Under the pieces are notes generated by a model. That model made no database searches and was not told the DNA's origin. It was given only the letters and a program-made list of their open reading frames with translations. The translations under genes and the position numbers were made by a program. Below, piece after piece: positions 17,363 through 27,372 of a stretch of DNA of 64,000 bases (its first letter is position 1; each line of letters opens with the position of its first letter). The DNA lies in assembly GCA_038141425.1 (NCBI GenBank), contig JAYQIC010000010.1, forward strand, positions 682,001 through 746,000. Direction: 5' to 3'. This DNA comes from UBA7985 sp038141425 (GTDB taxonomy: Bacteria; Pseudomonadota; Alphaproteobacteria; UBA7985).

Positions 17363-19034
17363 ATGGTTTTTGCATCGATTCGCCGCCTTGTCGGCGACCC
17401 GAGCGCCGTTGCCCGACGTATTTCAGGTCTGGCCGCATGCCTCGGACTTTCACTCTGCCTTGGTCTTGCACCGTTGCAGGCCGCCTCCGCCATCCCGCCA
17501 CAACCGGGCTATATCTTTGAACTCGCCGGACCGCAGGCGCTGCGCGCTGTTTTGAGTACGGAACTTCCAGCCGACCTGCGCACTTTCGGCGTGGGGCGTG
17601 ATGAACTGGAACGCTTCTACGCCCAGCGCGACTTTGCCCCGCTGTTCATCACTGAGACCGGCTGGCGGCCGGATACCATCCCGACCCTCGCGCTGATGCA
17701 GGCCGCCGGGGCGCACGGCCTCAAACCCGCCAACTACTGGGACGACGGTCTTGCCGACCTCGCCGGTCCCACCGAACCGGGGCGGATGGTCCACCAGGAC
17801 CTGATGCTGACGGCAGCGACCCTGCGCTATGGCTCTGACATCTATAACGGCCGCTACGCCAAGTCGCCGAAGCAGGACGCGGCCAGCCTGCTTGCCGGAT
17901 TTGATGATGGCGACGATCTGCCTGCCTTTCTGACAGCGCTGGCGCCGAACAAGCCGGAGTACGAAGGCTTGCAGACTGTCCTCGCTGACATGCGGCAGGG
18001 CAGCGTCCGGCCCCTGCCCGGCATCGGCGAAGGACCGCTGCTGAGCCTCGGCACCCGTGATCCTACGGTGGTGCAACTGCGCCTGCACCTCGCAGCAACC
18101 GGCGACCTGCGGCTGGACAGCCCGCACGACGGGCAGCACGGCGAAAGCGGCACGGTGGTCGAAGCCGACCGCTTTGACGCCGCACTGGATGAGGCTGTGC
18201 GGGCGTATCAGGCGCGGCACGGACTGGTGGTGGACGGCATCATCGGCCGCAAATCCAAAGCCCGGATGATTGCTTCCCCCGAAGACCGCCTCGGACTGGT
18301 GCTCGCCAATCTGGAACGGCTGCGCTGGGAAGAGCGCCTGATCAGCCAAAAGCACGTGCGGGTGAACATTGCCAACTTCCACCTCGTCGCCCGCGAAGGT
18401 GAAGAAGACCGCCTGTCCATGCCCGTGGTTGTCGGTCGAAACTCGCGTCGCACACCGGTGATCTCCGACCAGATTGTATCACTGAAGTTCTCGCCGGACT
18501 GGACCGTTCCACGGTCGATCCTTGAGAAGGATTATCTGAGCAGCCTGCGCGCCGATCCGGGTTTCGCCATCGTTGAGGGTTTTGAAGTCTATAAGGACGG
18601 CGCGTTGATCAGCCCCTACCGCGTGCAGTGGCACGATCCGCGGATCTTGCGGAAGGTCACCTTGCGCAAACCCCCGAGCAGCTTCGGCCCGCTGGGCGGG
18701 GTCCGGTTTTCACTGACCAACGACATGGCCATTTTCCTGCACGACACCCCAAGCACCGATCTGTTCGACCTCAGCCAGCGGGCGCATCTCCTCTGGCTGC
18801 GTTCGGGTGGCAGAACCCGAAGCGCTGGCAGCCTACCTGCTGGAGGGCACGAGCTGGGATGATCAGCGGATCAGCCGGGCCATGCTTGCGGGTTCGATCC
18901 TGATCGCCGGGCCAGTGGAGCCGGTGCAGGTGTTCCTGTCCTACATGACCGCCTTTGTCGACGCTGACGGACGGCTGCAGGTGGTCAGCGACCCCTACCA
19001 ACTGGATGAGGATCTGATCAGCCGCCTGATGTGA
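17363..19034 (+). CDS. L,D-transpeptidase of the YcbB/LdtD type (frame broken near 18789)
   Basis: A periplasmic peptidoglycan cross-linking enzyme of about 556 residues. It has an N-terminal signal peptide (LAACLGLSLCLGLAPLQAASA) and a scaffold region with YAQRDFAPLFITETGWRP. A peptidoglycan-binding repeat (AVRAYQARHGLVVDGIIG) follows, then the YkuD catalytic domain with SMPVVVGRNSRRTPVIS and FLHDTPSTDLFD. The catalytic motif HSSGCVRV only appears after removing one C near 18789, so the active-site cysteine lies just beyond the break. ATG at 17363 is chosen over an in-frame TTG at 17354. A DUF882 gene follows 200 bases later. Confidence 0.9.
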
Positions 19035-19236
19035 CCGGGAAAGGACCCAGGGCGTTTGGCTATATTTCGACCACAATACCCGGGTTCAACCGATTGTGAA
19101 CTCGCCCTTTTGCGTTGATTCGGCAGGAATTTGCACGTAAACAGGGCGAGCTACACAAGGTTAATTTTCGCGCATTCGTTTTCAGTATCATTCGCAGAGC
19201 GGGTGATCAGGCGCGATCAAGGGATTCGCAACGGGC

Positions 19237-20495
19237 ATGCATTCCGTTTTGGATACGATTGCCGAGGCCATCGGGCGCAGCCGATCTGCTTTAAAGCAGG
19301 CAAATCGGCGACCGGGCCGCCGCGCCGCGTTGCAGAGCTTCATCGCGCTGGGGGTGGCTGGCACCGCCTACGGCCTGTACCGGGGCACCCGGCTGGGGAT
19401 CGCCGACCGGCTGGCCGAACCGATCTGGGCTTTGACAAACTCCCGATGAACAAATTGATGCTCCAGCGCACCGGCCTCCTCGACCGATTGCCGGTTGAGC
19501 TGGTCGAATACGAAGACCGCGACCTTGACCTGCAGGAGCAGGATCCGAGCCTCGCCTTTGTCGACAAGGCCTCGGGTGAAGACCTCGACAGCATGCTGTC
19601 CTACCTGCTCGACCCCGCACAGCCCCCCACTGAATTTGCCACCAACGTGCCCGCTGGCGCGTCGGCCGCCGCGACCAGCCCCACCCCACCGGTGATCCCG
19701 ATGCTGAACGCGCCTGCCGCCAATGCCGTTGCCGCGACCAGCGGTGCTGGTATCGCGGCTGCGCCGATGGTGACGACCCCGGCCTCGCGTGGATCGCTGC
19801 CTTCAGCGCTGCCCACCCCGCCGGTGATCCCGCAAATGCCGGCACAGCGCGGCAGCGGGGATCCCCGGTCACGTGGCGCTCAACGATCTGCCGCCCCAGA
19901 CCCCGGAACTGCCCCCGGCACGCGGTTGACCAGCCCCGATGGCGGCACCCAGCTCGCCGGCCTGTCGCCGGTTGATACACCGCTGCATCCGGACCGCGCC
20001 AACGCGCAGGAAAAGACGCTCAGCATCGTCTCGACCCACACCGGCGAATTCCTGCGCGCGCGCTTTGTCTCCGGCGGGCGCTATGATGCTGGTGCCCTGG
20101 CGGACCTGAGCCACCTGCTCCGCGACCACCGCAACGGGCAGGTGCGGGATATCGACCGCGCCCTGTTTGATGCAGCCTATGAGGTCGCGATGAAGGCCAC
20201 AGGCAGCGACCGGGCCGTGCTGCATCTGGTCTCGGGCTACCGCTCGCCGGAGACCAACCGCCTGCTCCGCGAGCGGTCGTCGGGTGTCGCCAAAAACAGC
20301 TATCACGTGCGTGGCCGCGCCATGGATTTCTACGTCGAAGGCGCCGAAATCCGCGATGTCTATGTCGCAGCGCTGAAGTCGGGTGCCGGCGGGGTCGGCT
20401 ACTACCCCAGCTCCAACTTCGTGCATATCGACACCGGCCCGAGCCGCAGCTGGCCTGCGCAATACAAGCCCTTCGCCTCGCAGTACCGGGCCTAG
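19237..20495 (+). CDS. DUF882 (YcbK/M15-like) murein endopeptidase with long linker (three frame breaks)
   Basis: A protein of about 420 residues. The N-terminal RRAALQSFIALGVAGTAYGLY is a membrane anchor or Tat-like signal. A region near VELVEYEDRDLDLQEQDPS and a Pro/Ala-rich linker containing PTPPVIPM and PTPPVIPQM follow. The C-terminal DUF882 domain has LVSGYRSPETNRLLRERSSG, HVRGRAMDFYVEG and NFVHIDTGPSRSW, supplying the His/Asp/His zinc ligands of M15-type peptidases. Frames change near 19430, and a compensating pair near 19860 and 19925 hides GHVALNDLPPQTPELPPARG. Pairing with an L,D-transpeptidase suggests joint peptidoglycan remodelling. Confidence 0.85.
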
Positions 20496-20585
20496 GCCTG
20501 CGCGACACCAATTGCCGCCCCGGTTTTACTTTGCCCGAAATTGCCGCTAAACCCTGCGCGCAACGTCAATCAGGAAGGGCCCGGG

Positions 20586-21212
20586 GTGAGTCTCGAAACC
20601 TATCGCCAGTCGATCCGGGAAGGAAAGCGCGACGCCATCGTCGCCGCCGCTCAGCGGGTCTTCCTCGACCACGGGTACCAGGGCGCGGCCATGGCTGGGA
20701 TCGCCAAGGCTGCCGATGTATCTACGGCGACCCTCTACAAGCACTACGCCAATAAAGAAACCCTGTTCGAAGCCGTGGTCGCCGACCGCATCCGCAGCTT
20801 TGACACCGCGTTTCCCGCCAACAACGGCGACCCGAACCTGCCGCTGGAAGAAGGCCTCAAGCTGATCTCCGCGAGTTTTGTGGAGCTGCTGCGCGACGAA
20901 GACACGCTCAACATCTTCCGCATCATCATCAGCGAAGTCAGCCGCTTCCCCGAGCTCAAGGACAAGATCTACACGCTCGGGCGCAACCCCTTCCGCGCCA
21001 AACTGATGGCCTTCCTGCCGGAAAAGGTGGCCGCCGGGCAGCTCCCCAACACCAGCTTCTCCACGGCGGCTGAAAACTACATCGGCCTGCTGTCGTACTG
21101 GTTCATCTTTGCCCGGATCTTCAATCCCATGGCTCGGATTACCGATGAGCTGGCGGAAAGCATCATGAGCGAGGCGCGCGCGACCCTGATCGCCCGGCTG
21201 AAGTCCCTCTAG
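20586..21212 (+). CDS. TetR/AcrR family transcriptional regulator
   Basis: A 208-residue repressor-type regulator. The N-terminal HTH is visible in AIVAAAQRVFLDHGYQG through IAKAADVSTATLYKHYANKE. The C-terminal ligand-binding region (SYWFIFARIFNPMARITDELAE) resembles the TetR_C subgroup often called AefR-like. The GTG at 20586 is favoured because AGGAAGG lies about eight bases upstream; earlier in-frame starts have no ribosome-binding site. No efflux gene is adjacent, so the target is unknown. The frame is intact. Confidence 0.85.
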   Translation: MSLETYRQSIREGKRDAIVAAAQRVFLDHGYQGAAMAGIAKAADVSTATLYKHYANKETLFEAVVADRIRSFDTAFPANNGDPNLPLEEGLKLISASFVELLRDEDTLNIFRIIISEVSRFPELKDKIYTLGRNPFRAKLMAFLPEKVAAGQLPNTSFSTAAENYIGLLSYWFIFARIFNPMARITDELAESIMSEARATLIARLKSL

Positions 21213-21240
21213 ACCCGGTCATCGCCCAAGGCGCGACGGT

Positions 21241-21734
21241 TCAGGGCAGATCGCTGAACCAGGGCCGGATCCGGTCTTCGAGTTCGCTGTCTGCCACATC
21301 GGTTTCCGACGCAACCTTCCCCGCAATGGAGACGCCAGCCGCCCGCATTGGCGCCCGGTCGCCTGCGTGGCGCAGCGGGTGCCAGTCGGGAATGTCCTGC
21401 CCCTGCCCGATGCGGATATACGCGCAGGTCGGTGGGAACAGATGCGGGCTCTCTCGCACGGTTTCGGGGTAAGGACGATACACTCAGGCACCACCGACTT
21501 GCGCCGGTCATAGACTGCACAGCCGCCGTTGGCGCAATCGTAACCACGACAGGCGACATCGGTGATGAAGAGGCGCTCGTCATCCTCGTCGATCAGCTTG
21601 ACCAGGCAGCACTGACCACAGCCATCACACAGGGCTTCCCATTCCTCGGAACTGAAGTCATCCAGTCGGCGATCGACCCAGAAATCGGGACGGAGCGCCC
21701 CGCTGTCCGGGCGCCACAGCGGCTCTTTACTCAT
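21241..21734 (-). CDS. UPF0260 (YcgN-like) cysteine-cluster protein (frame broken near 21470)
   Basis: A protein of about 164 residues with FSSEEWEALCDGCGQCCLVKLIDE, ITDVACRGYDCANGGCAVYDRR and VPECIVLTPE, then FPPTCAYIRIGQGQDIPDWHPL. These are the conserved blocks of the UPF0260 family (YkgJ-type CxxCxxCC cluster), thought to bind a metal or iron-sulphur centre but without an assigned reaction. The frame breaks where one base is lost after ACCCCG. Start ATG at 21734 precedes KEPLWRPD. The neighbouring hydrolase is divergent. Confidence 0.88.
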
Positions 21735-21907
21735 GCTCGCCCTTTGGTTGGCGTGTTGACACCCCCTCTTCGACGAAGCCGCCCGCAAGGTCAAGCGCGT
21801 CCCGGTCAGCCCGCGAGATGCGGGCAGCCTGCTTGAAGTCGGCACTGGGAATGCGCACTTAACGTTTAGTGCCCCCCACCCTCTGCCCGCCATGCGAGAC
21901 CTGCACC

Positions 21908-22869
21908 ATGACCAATCACTCGGACACGCTGAAGTCGCTCGCGCAGGAGGCGCAGGCCCGTGCCGCCGATCTGCGCGACTGGTTCGATCCGGGCTTGAAG
22001 GATATCCCGGTCGAAACGCTGAAACAGCGCTATTGCGATCAGCACTCGCGGTTTGTCGAGGTGGACGGCCTCGACATTCACTACCGGGATCTGGGGCCTG
22101 AGGTCACGGACGCCGACAAGCCGCCGCTGCTGCTGATCCACGGGCTGATGTCGTCGCTGCACTGCTGGCAAGGCTGGATGCCGACCCTGAGCCGCGATCG
22201 CCGGGTGGTCGCGCTGGATATTCCACCCTTCGCCATCACCGGCCCCCATCCCAAGGGGCTGCTCGATGAAGCCACGTACATGCAGCTCATGCTTGGTTTT
22301 GTTGATGCTGTCGGGTTGGAGCGCTTCATCGCCGTGGGCAATTCGCTCGGTGGTTTTCTCTCGTGGCGTCTGGCCGTCGAAGCGCCAGAGCGCGTGCAGG
22401 CCCTGTGCCTGCTCGACCCGGCTGGCGGCACAGAACGGCTGCCGCTGGCTGTCTCCGCCTTCAAGATCCCGGGGTGGGCAAGGCCTACCAGTCCGTGACG
22501 CCCAAGGCCGCTGTGCTCGCCGGGCACGCCGCCATGTTCGGCGATCCGCGGCGGATGGACCCGACCTCACTCAATCGCATCTACGACATGATCATGCGCG
22601 AGGGCTCCCGCGCTGCCGTGCAGGAAAACCTGCGCTTCCTGCAGCGACCGGACCCCGAGCGGCTGGTCGAGCTGGACCTGCCCGGTCTTTCTGCAGTGGG
22701 GGAGGCCGACACGCTGCTGCCGCTGCGGGATAACCTGCCGGGCTTCAGCGCCCGGGTACAGGACCTGCGCGTGCGCACCTACCCCGGCGTGGGTCATATG
22801 CCGATGGAAGAAATCCCAGAGCAGTCGCTGGCTGATTTTCAGTGGTTCCTCGATGAAATCGGCGCCTGA
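21908..22869 (+). CDS. Alpha/beta hydrolase (three frame breaks)
   Basis: A fold-family hydrolase of about 320 residues. PLLLIHGLMSSLHCW is the oxyanion loop, AVGNSLGGFLSWRLA holds the nucleophilic serine (GNSLGG), and YPGVGHMPMEEIPE holds the catalytic histidine. Frames change near 22473 (a G run), and a compensating pair near 22685 and 22703 converts the expected DLPVFLQWGEADTLLPL, which carries the acid residue, into another frame. There is no signal peptide, so it is cytosolic. The substrate is unknown; similarity is to haloalkane-dehalogenase/epoxide-hydrolase-like esterases in general. Confidence 0.82.
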
Positions 22870-22981
22870 AACCACACCCCTTTCTTTTCCTCGCCATAGT
22901 TTGGTGGGATAGCAATGCGGTGCCCATCGACGTTGGTGGGCACAAATTCGACACCGGGCAGCGGCCTCAAGGAGTGTCAGA

Positions 22982-23224
22982 TTGGAACAGTTTGTTCAGT
23001 GGGGCATCGATTTCATGGTCGGTGTGTCCGATAACGTCAGCACCATGGACGGTCGGATTGCCTTTGTCGTCGGGGCCGTCAGCTGGTTTTTGGTCGAACA
23101 AGCCATCCGGCGCCTCGCCGGCATCGCCCGGATTGCCATCCTGCTGGGCTTCCTCGGCGCCCTTGGCTACGGCATCTGGCAGATCCTGCCGATGATCCAG
23201 CAGGCCGCGCCTGCCGGGGGCTGA
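22982..23224 (+). CDS. Small membrane protein of unknown function
   Basis: An 80-residue protein. The TTG at 22982 is used as start because AAGGAG lies eight bases upstream and no ATG gives a comparable site. Two hydrophobic helices are visible, around AFVVGAVSWFLVEQAI and IAILLGFLGALGYGIWQIL, separated by a short basic segment (RRLAGIAR), consistent with a two-pass inner-membrane hairpin. No family is recognised. It stands alone between the hydrolase and the sigma54-like promoter at 23261. Confidence 0.6.
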   Translation: MEQFVQWGIDFMVGVSDNVSTMDGRIAFVVGAVSWFLVEQAIRRLAGIARIAILLGFLGALGYGIWQILPMIQQAAPAGG

Positions 23225-23260
23225 AAAAACTTTTCCGCATTATCCGAGTCTCAATCGGGT

Positions 23261-23278
23261 TTGGCATTCCCCTTGCCA
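23261..23278 (+). promoter_or_regulatory. Sigma54 (RpoN) type promoter
   Basis: TTGGCATTCCCCTTGCCA has GG and GC dinucleotides with the exact -24/-12 spacing of the RpoN consensus TGGCAC-N5-TTGC. The start point would be near 23288. No coding region follows on the plus strand. Confidence 0.45.
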
Positions 23279-23284
23279 TGTCTC

Positions 23285-23338
23285 TCTGGACTGACCCCGA
23301 GAGGGGCGGGGCCGTACAAGTATCGCAGCTTGTCCAGA
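23285..23338 (+). ncRNA. Candidate structured RNA behind the sigma54-type promoter
   Basis: TCTGGAC (23285-23291) can pair with GTCCAGA (23332-23338), enclosing a CCCC-GAGA-GGGG hairpin (23295-23306). A further CCGGG-AAA-CCCGG hairpin lies downstream near 23364-23377. There is no open reading frame. The RNA would run into the 3' end of the convergent MipA-type gene. Existence as a transcript is not shown. Confidence 0.3.
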
Positions 23339-23388
23339 CCTGATTAGAACCAGAAGGCGTGACACCGGGAAACCCGGGCGCGCTGCAC

Positions 23389-23417
23389 AAAAAAAGAACC
23401 CCGCACGAAGGCGGGGT
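23389..23417 (-). terminator. Intrinsic terminator of the MipA-type gene
   Basis: Read on the minus strand, ACCCCGC pairs with GCGGGGT around CTTCGT and is followed by TC and seven Ts. It lies 49 bases past the stop at 23466. Confidence 0.85.
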
Positions 23418-23465
23418 ACTTGGTCCAGGTTTGGAATTGAGGAACGAGCTATTTAGTCATGCGGA

Positions 23466-24685
23466 CTAAAAGCGATATATCAGACCAAGATTAGTAGAGA
23501 ATTGTACGGCCTCGCCCAACTCATCGACCAAGGGGCTCGCCGCCGCTTGTTCGAGGAGCACTTTGACTTCGGACGCGCCGTAAAGGCCAAAGTGGTCAGT
23601 GAGGAACAGTTTCAGCTCCCCTTTGACCCGCATATCTTTCAGGCCGAACTGCTCGGCTTTGTATTCGGATACCCCGAGTTCTGCGGCATCCTCTGCCGAG
23701 ACCTGAAATTTGTTATCGAGTAAGCGCTTGTCCGCCCAGGACACGGCACCGGTGATTTTCATTGCCATTCGGTCGGTCAGTGGCTGCACCGAAGACATGC
23801 CGACCTCCACGTCCCAGCCGCGCATATCGCCGTAGACGCCCAGATCGGTATTCATGAACAGGCCCAGCTCGCGGATATAGACATTGAGCCGACCACCGAG
23901 GGTCACAGCCCCGGTCACTTCCTCGACCGAGCGCAGCACGTCTTCTTTCCGGCGCGGCAGACGATAATCGATCGCCGCCGAAACCTCCGCATTGCGCGTC
24001 CCGAACAGGTTCACGCCCAGCCCTCGGTCATTGGACAGGTAAATCCGATCCCCGAGGCGAATATCCACGTAGGGATAGGCGAGAAAGATCTGCTCGCCGC
24101 TGCCGTCCCACGAAGGCTCGTAAGCCAAAAGAGCCCATGTCGCCGACCAGCTCGAAGGGGCGGGACTCACTGTCGAACACCAGCGCATTGGGGCGCAGGC
24201 CAAACTCGGTGCCGTCTTCATTGACGACCATGGCGCCGCTCTGCGGGCGGACCTGCACCTGCGCCTGCGCGGTGGTCACCGCGTCGGCCGGGGTGCCGAG
24301 GCTGGCCGGTTCGACGCTGATCAGGCCGTTGTTGGGGTCTTCGGCGAGCGCTGTCGTGCGGCCATCGTCCAGTCCGCTTGCCGCCCTGCGTGTCGTCGAA
24401 GAACGACCCCGGCGCGAAGAAGGCGTCATCGGGGAACTCGCCGGCGCCCAGCTGGGGTGAGGCGTAGAGCGGCTGAACCAGATCATCCTGCCCGACCGGG
24501 CTGGCTTCGGCTTCAAGATAGACGGGCTGACCGGAGTAGGCGCCGGCCTGCTGTGCCAGTTGATCACCTTCGCTGGCCAGGGAGCCGCGCACGCTCTGCG
24601 ACCACGCAGCGGACGGGGTCAGCGCAAGCGCTGCAAGGCACACGGCGGCCTTGGTCCGGTGGTGAAAGCAGGCTCCGGGAGTCAT
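23466..24685 (-). CDS. MipA/OmpV-type outer-membrane protein (two frame breaks)
   Basis: The start at 24685 gives a signal peptide (AAVCLAALALTPSAAWSQS). The C-terminal half has alternating beta-strand sequence typical of an eight- to ten-strand barrel: YVDIRLGDRIYLSNDRGLG, VTGAVTLGGRLNVYIRELG, MRGWDVEVGMSSVQPLTD, ending in a terminal aromatic FSTNLGLIYRF. This matches MltA-interacting protein (MipA/OmpV) family members, which occur in the outer membrane. The frame breaks near 24378 and 24130; the intervening section reads SGLDDGRTTALAEDPNNG. The Gln-rich region before the barrel (TTAQAQVQVRPQSG) is longer than usual for MipA. Confidence 0.75.
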
Positions 24686-25231
24686 GCTGGACGACAACCT
24701 CTGAATAACATTCTCAAATTCGTGCGGCACCAACGCGCCGATGAAACACACATTTTCGCAACTTATGCGATTTATTATCAGAATCGATACCACAGGCGAA
24801 TCTCAGCGTAAACTGATTTTTAAGAGAGGCTTATGTGGTTTTTCACAAAGACAATCTGAGTGAAAATTCAGGCAACTATTGAAATTTCTGATTTGTGCCT
24901 TTTTTCTCGAAGCCCTACCACATTTGAGTTAAGTCAATTTTTAGATAACGGGTTGTGACGTTCCCCCGTAAGCCCCGCAGCCTGTTACTTTGGGCGGAGG
25001 GTGGATCGCTTCATCAGAACCGAAACGCTCTCCGCCTTTGCACACAGTCAGGACCTTTCACGCCTCCCTGAAACGGTTCCTCGCGGATTGCACGGCATGT
25101 GACAGCCCCAAAACGACGACAGCGCGCCCCGGATGAAGCGAGACGCGCTGTTCGTGTAGCAGCATGAGTTGACCGAGCGCCCTGCCCCACTTCGGGCCGG
25201 TTGCTCTTTCCCGACGGCCGGAGCCGCCAGG
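24686..25231. other. Intergenic region with AT-rich promoter segment
   Basis: About 24690-24950 is AT-rich and lies upstream of the MipA-type gene, whose promoter it probably holds. The remainder (24950-25230) is GC-rich and holds nothing I can identify. No gene, tRNA or clear terminator was found. Confidence 0.5.
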
Positions 25232-25251
25232 CAGGCGGGTCAATCCGCCTG
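25232..25251 (-). terminator. Hairpin spanning the stop codon of the lipoprotein gene
   Basis: CAGGCGG (25232-25238) and CCGCCTG (25245-25251) form a perfect 7-bp stem around the TGA stop. No T-run follows, so it may only stabilise the 3' end. Confidence 0.35.
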
Positions 25252-25692
25252 TATAATCGGGACGCGCTGCGGTGGCCGGAACTCTACCACCCCATCCACG
25301 TCATAGACGACGCAGCCGAGATCACCGGGCTGCAGGTCCTTTTCGCACTCCGCGATCGCCTTGATCTTGGCGTCTTCAACGCTCGAGAAGCCTTCCGCAA
25401 CGCCAAAGGCACCGGAGGGCGAAATCGCAAACACCTTGTGCCGGGCATCCAGCTGGTATTGGCCCAGGTAGTCTTGCGCCATTTGCGGGGTCACGTTGGG
25501 GTCGAGATCACGCACCAGCTCCGTATCATCGCGGAACAGACCGAGGCTGGTGAAGAAATTCATCAGAAAGCTGTCGTCATCCCGACCATTGGCCGAGGTC
25601 ACAGCAGCACAACCGCTGAGGATCACAACTGGCACTAAAGCCGCAAGGGTACCGGCGCGGGCACCAATCCACCTCAGGCGGCTTTGGATCAT
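25240..25692 (-). CDS. Predicted lipoprotein of unknown function
   Basis: A 150-residue protein with a basic N-terminus and a hydrophobic stretch ending in the lipobox VVILSGC, so it should be lipidated. The mature region begins with a flexible acidic stretch (SANGRDDDSF). It then contains a compact domain (YQLDARHKVFAISPSGAFGVAEGFSSVEDAKIKAIAECEK) with two further cysteines (ECEK and LGCVVYDVDG) that could form a disulphide. The SSVEDAKIKAIAECE pattern resembles small periplasmic domains in which a helix is followed by a cysteine, but I cannot name a family. Confidence 0.65.
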   Translation of the reverse strand: MIQSRLRWIGARAGTLAALVPVVILSGCAAVTSANGRDDDSFLMNFFTSLGLFRDDTELVRDLDPNVTPQMAQDYLGQYQLDARHKVFAISPSGAFGVAEGFSSVEDAKIKAIAECEKDLQPGDLGCVVYDVDGVVEFRPPQRVPIIQAD

Positions 25693-25919
25693 GGTTGAAC
25701 CTCTTAGTATCGGATCGGTGCTGAGAAATACTGTTCCCGGACGGAAACAATGGGCACCGGTGTGGTGACGACCCCTCCGGTTTCCCGAACGAAATCCATT
25801 CCCCTTAATCGCTGGCGTTTTTGGCGGAGTTTGGGCAAGCGAGCCAGAGACTTGAATTATGCGGGTGAAGGGACCAGCCTAGTGCGTGTAATCAATTTTT
25901 TGACCGGAAACAGCGGCTG

Positions 25920-27146
25920 ATGACCTTGAAAAAGCAGTCCCTGAGCGCGCAAGACCAGAGAATACTTCGCGCGCTTGACCGCGCTGCGGGCGATTTGCGT
26001 CGGGGCGAGGCCTTTTTGTTTTCGATGGATCCGCCGGAGTCGCTGTCGGCTCTGATGACGCCCGCCCGCCGGGTGAGACCCCGGGCTTGCTGGTGTTCAG
26101 CCTCGATCATGCCGACGCGGATACCCTTGCGCTGGTGCAGCAGCGGGGTCATCACCGGGGCAGCTGCTGCTGACCGGCGCGCGGGCTCAGGCCTTGGGTC
26201 TGGAGGCCGGAGGAGGCGCTGGTATCGCGGTCACGCTGCCGCCGAGCGCATCGCTGGATTGGGCCATGTTTGTGGCCATGGCCGGCTGGGATGAGCGTGA
26301 GCGGCCCTCTCTGTCCCATCGAACGCTGGGTGCGGCAGGAAGCGCTGCACTGCGGCTGGCGAAGCTGGCGCCCTGCCTGCCGGCCCTGCTGGCGCGGGAA
26401 ATGACGCTGGAAGCTGCTGACGGCCTGGTCCCCGGCGTGTTGCCGGTGCGGGCGCAGGACACGGATCGCTTCCACCATCTGCAGGCATTATCGCTGCGCA
26501 GGCTTGGGACGACCCCGGTCCCACTCGAAGGGCTGGGCACCGTGCAGTTCCACCTGTTCCGCAGCAGCGACGGCCATGAGGATCATCTCGCGGTGGAGGT
26601 GGGCGAGCGTCCTGCCCCTGCGTCTGTGTCTTCCGCGACGGAAGCCGCTGCGCCCTCGTACGGCTGCATTCCGCCTGCCTGACGGGCGATATTTTTCACT
26701 CGCGCAAGTGCGATTGCGGGCAGCAACTGTCCAGCGCGCTGAACGGAATGAAGGAGGCCGGGCATGGCATCCTGCTCTACCTCGCGCAGGAAGGCCGGAA
26801 CATCGGCCTGAGCAACAAGCTGCGGGCCTACCTGCTGCAGGATGCGGGACTGGATACGGTCGATGCCAACCGGGCACTGGGTTACGCGGATGATGAGCGT
26901 GACTACGAGATTGCCGCCCGGATGCTGGAGGGGCTGGGCTGTTCCAGCGTGCGGCTGATGACCAACAATCCGCACAAGATCGCGGCGCTGACCGAAGCGG
27001 GGGTACAGGTGGACGAGCAGGTACCGCTGATCGTCGGGGTCAGCACTGATAATCGCAAGTATCTGCAAACCAAGGCGAAACGCTCGGGGCATATTCTGCC
27101 CGATACGGCGCTTGAGGCGCTCGAAGGCACGCTGAAAAAGAACTGA
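25920..27146 (+). CDS. ribA: GTP cyclohydrolase II with an N-terminal extension (several frame breaks)
   Basis: The C-terminal 200 residues are a GTP cyclohydrolase II: LVRLHSACLTGDIFHSRKCDCGQQL carries the three zinc cysteines, GHGILLYLAQEGRNIGL the catalytic segment, and VRLMTNNPHKIAAL the conserved tail. The enzyme opens GTP to the first riboflavin precursor. The first 190 residues (RAAGDLRRGEAFLFSMD, GETPGLLVFSLDHADADT, LLLTGARAQALGLEAGGGAG) resemble the extra domain found in alphaproteobacterial RibA proteins rather than an active RibB. Frames change near 26070, 26158 and 26635. ATG at 25920 is the best start. No FMN riboswitch was seen upstream. Confidence 0.88.
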
Positions 27147-27296
27147 CGCCGGACCCAGTGCTGGGCTGGGTGAGCGCTGGCAGGCCGCCCCTGCCCCGCG
27201 CATGGTTGCAGTGCAGGCTTTGGGGCCATGGGGACCAAGCTAACGGTTGACGGCGGCGATCAGCCGACCTAATTTCCGGCCACATCCAGCATGGCT

Positions 27297-27372
27297 GTGC
27301 CCTTAGCTCAGCTGGTAGAGCAGCTTACTTTTAATCAGCGTGTCGTAGGTTCGAATCCTACAGGGCACACCA
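27297..27372 (+). tRNA. tRNA-Lys, anticodon UUU
   Basis: The 76-nt gene has acceptor arms GTGCCCT/AGGGCAC, D-arm GCTC-AGCTGGTA-GAGC, anticodon loop CTTTTAA (anticodon TTT), T-arm GTAGG-TTCGAAT-CCTAC, and an encoded CCA end. The anticodon stem GCTTA/TCAGC has one mismatch (position 30 T opposite C40), where G30 is usual; this may be a base error or a real weakening. Confidence 0.93.

Noticed and set aside
25693..25919. FMN riboswitch before ribA
   Set aside because: The 227-bp gap lacks the conserved RFN segments and no terminator or sequestering stem can be recognised.
27297..27372. tRNA-Lys as attachment site of an integrated element
   Set aside because: No integrase gene, no repeat of the tRNA 3' end, and no phage or conjugation genes were seen downstream.
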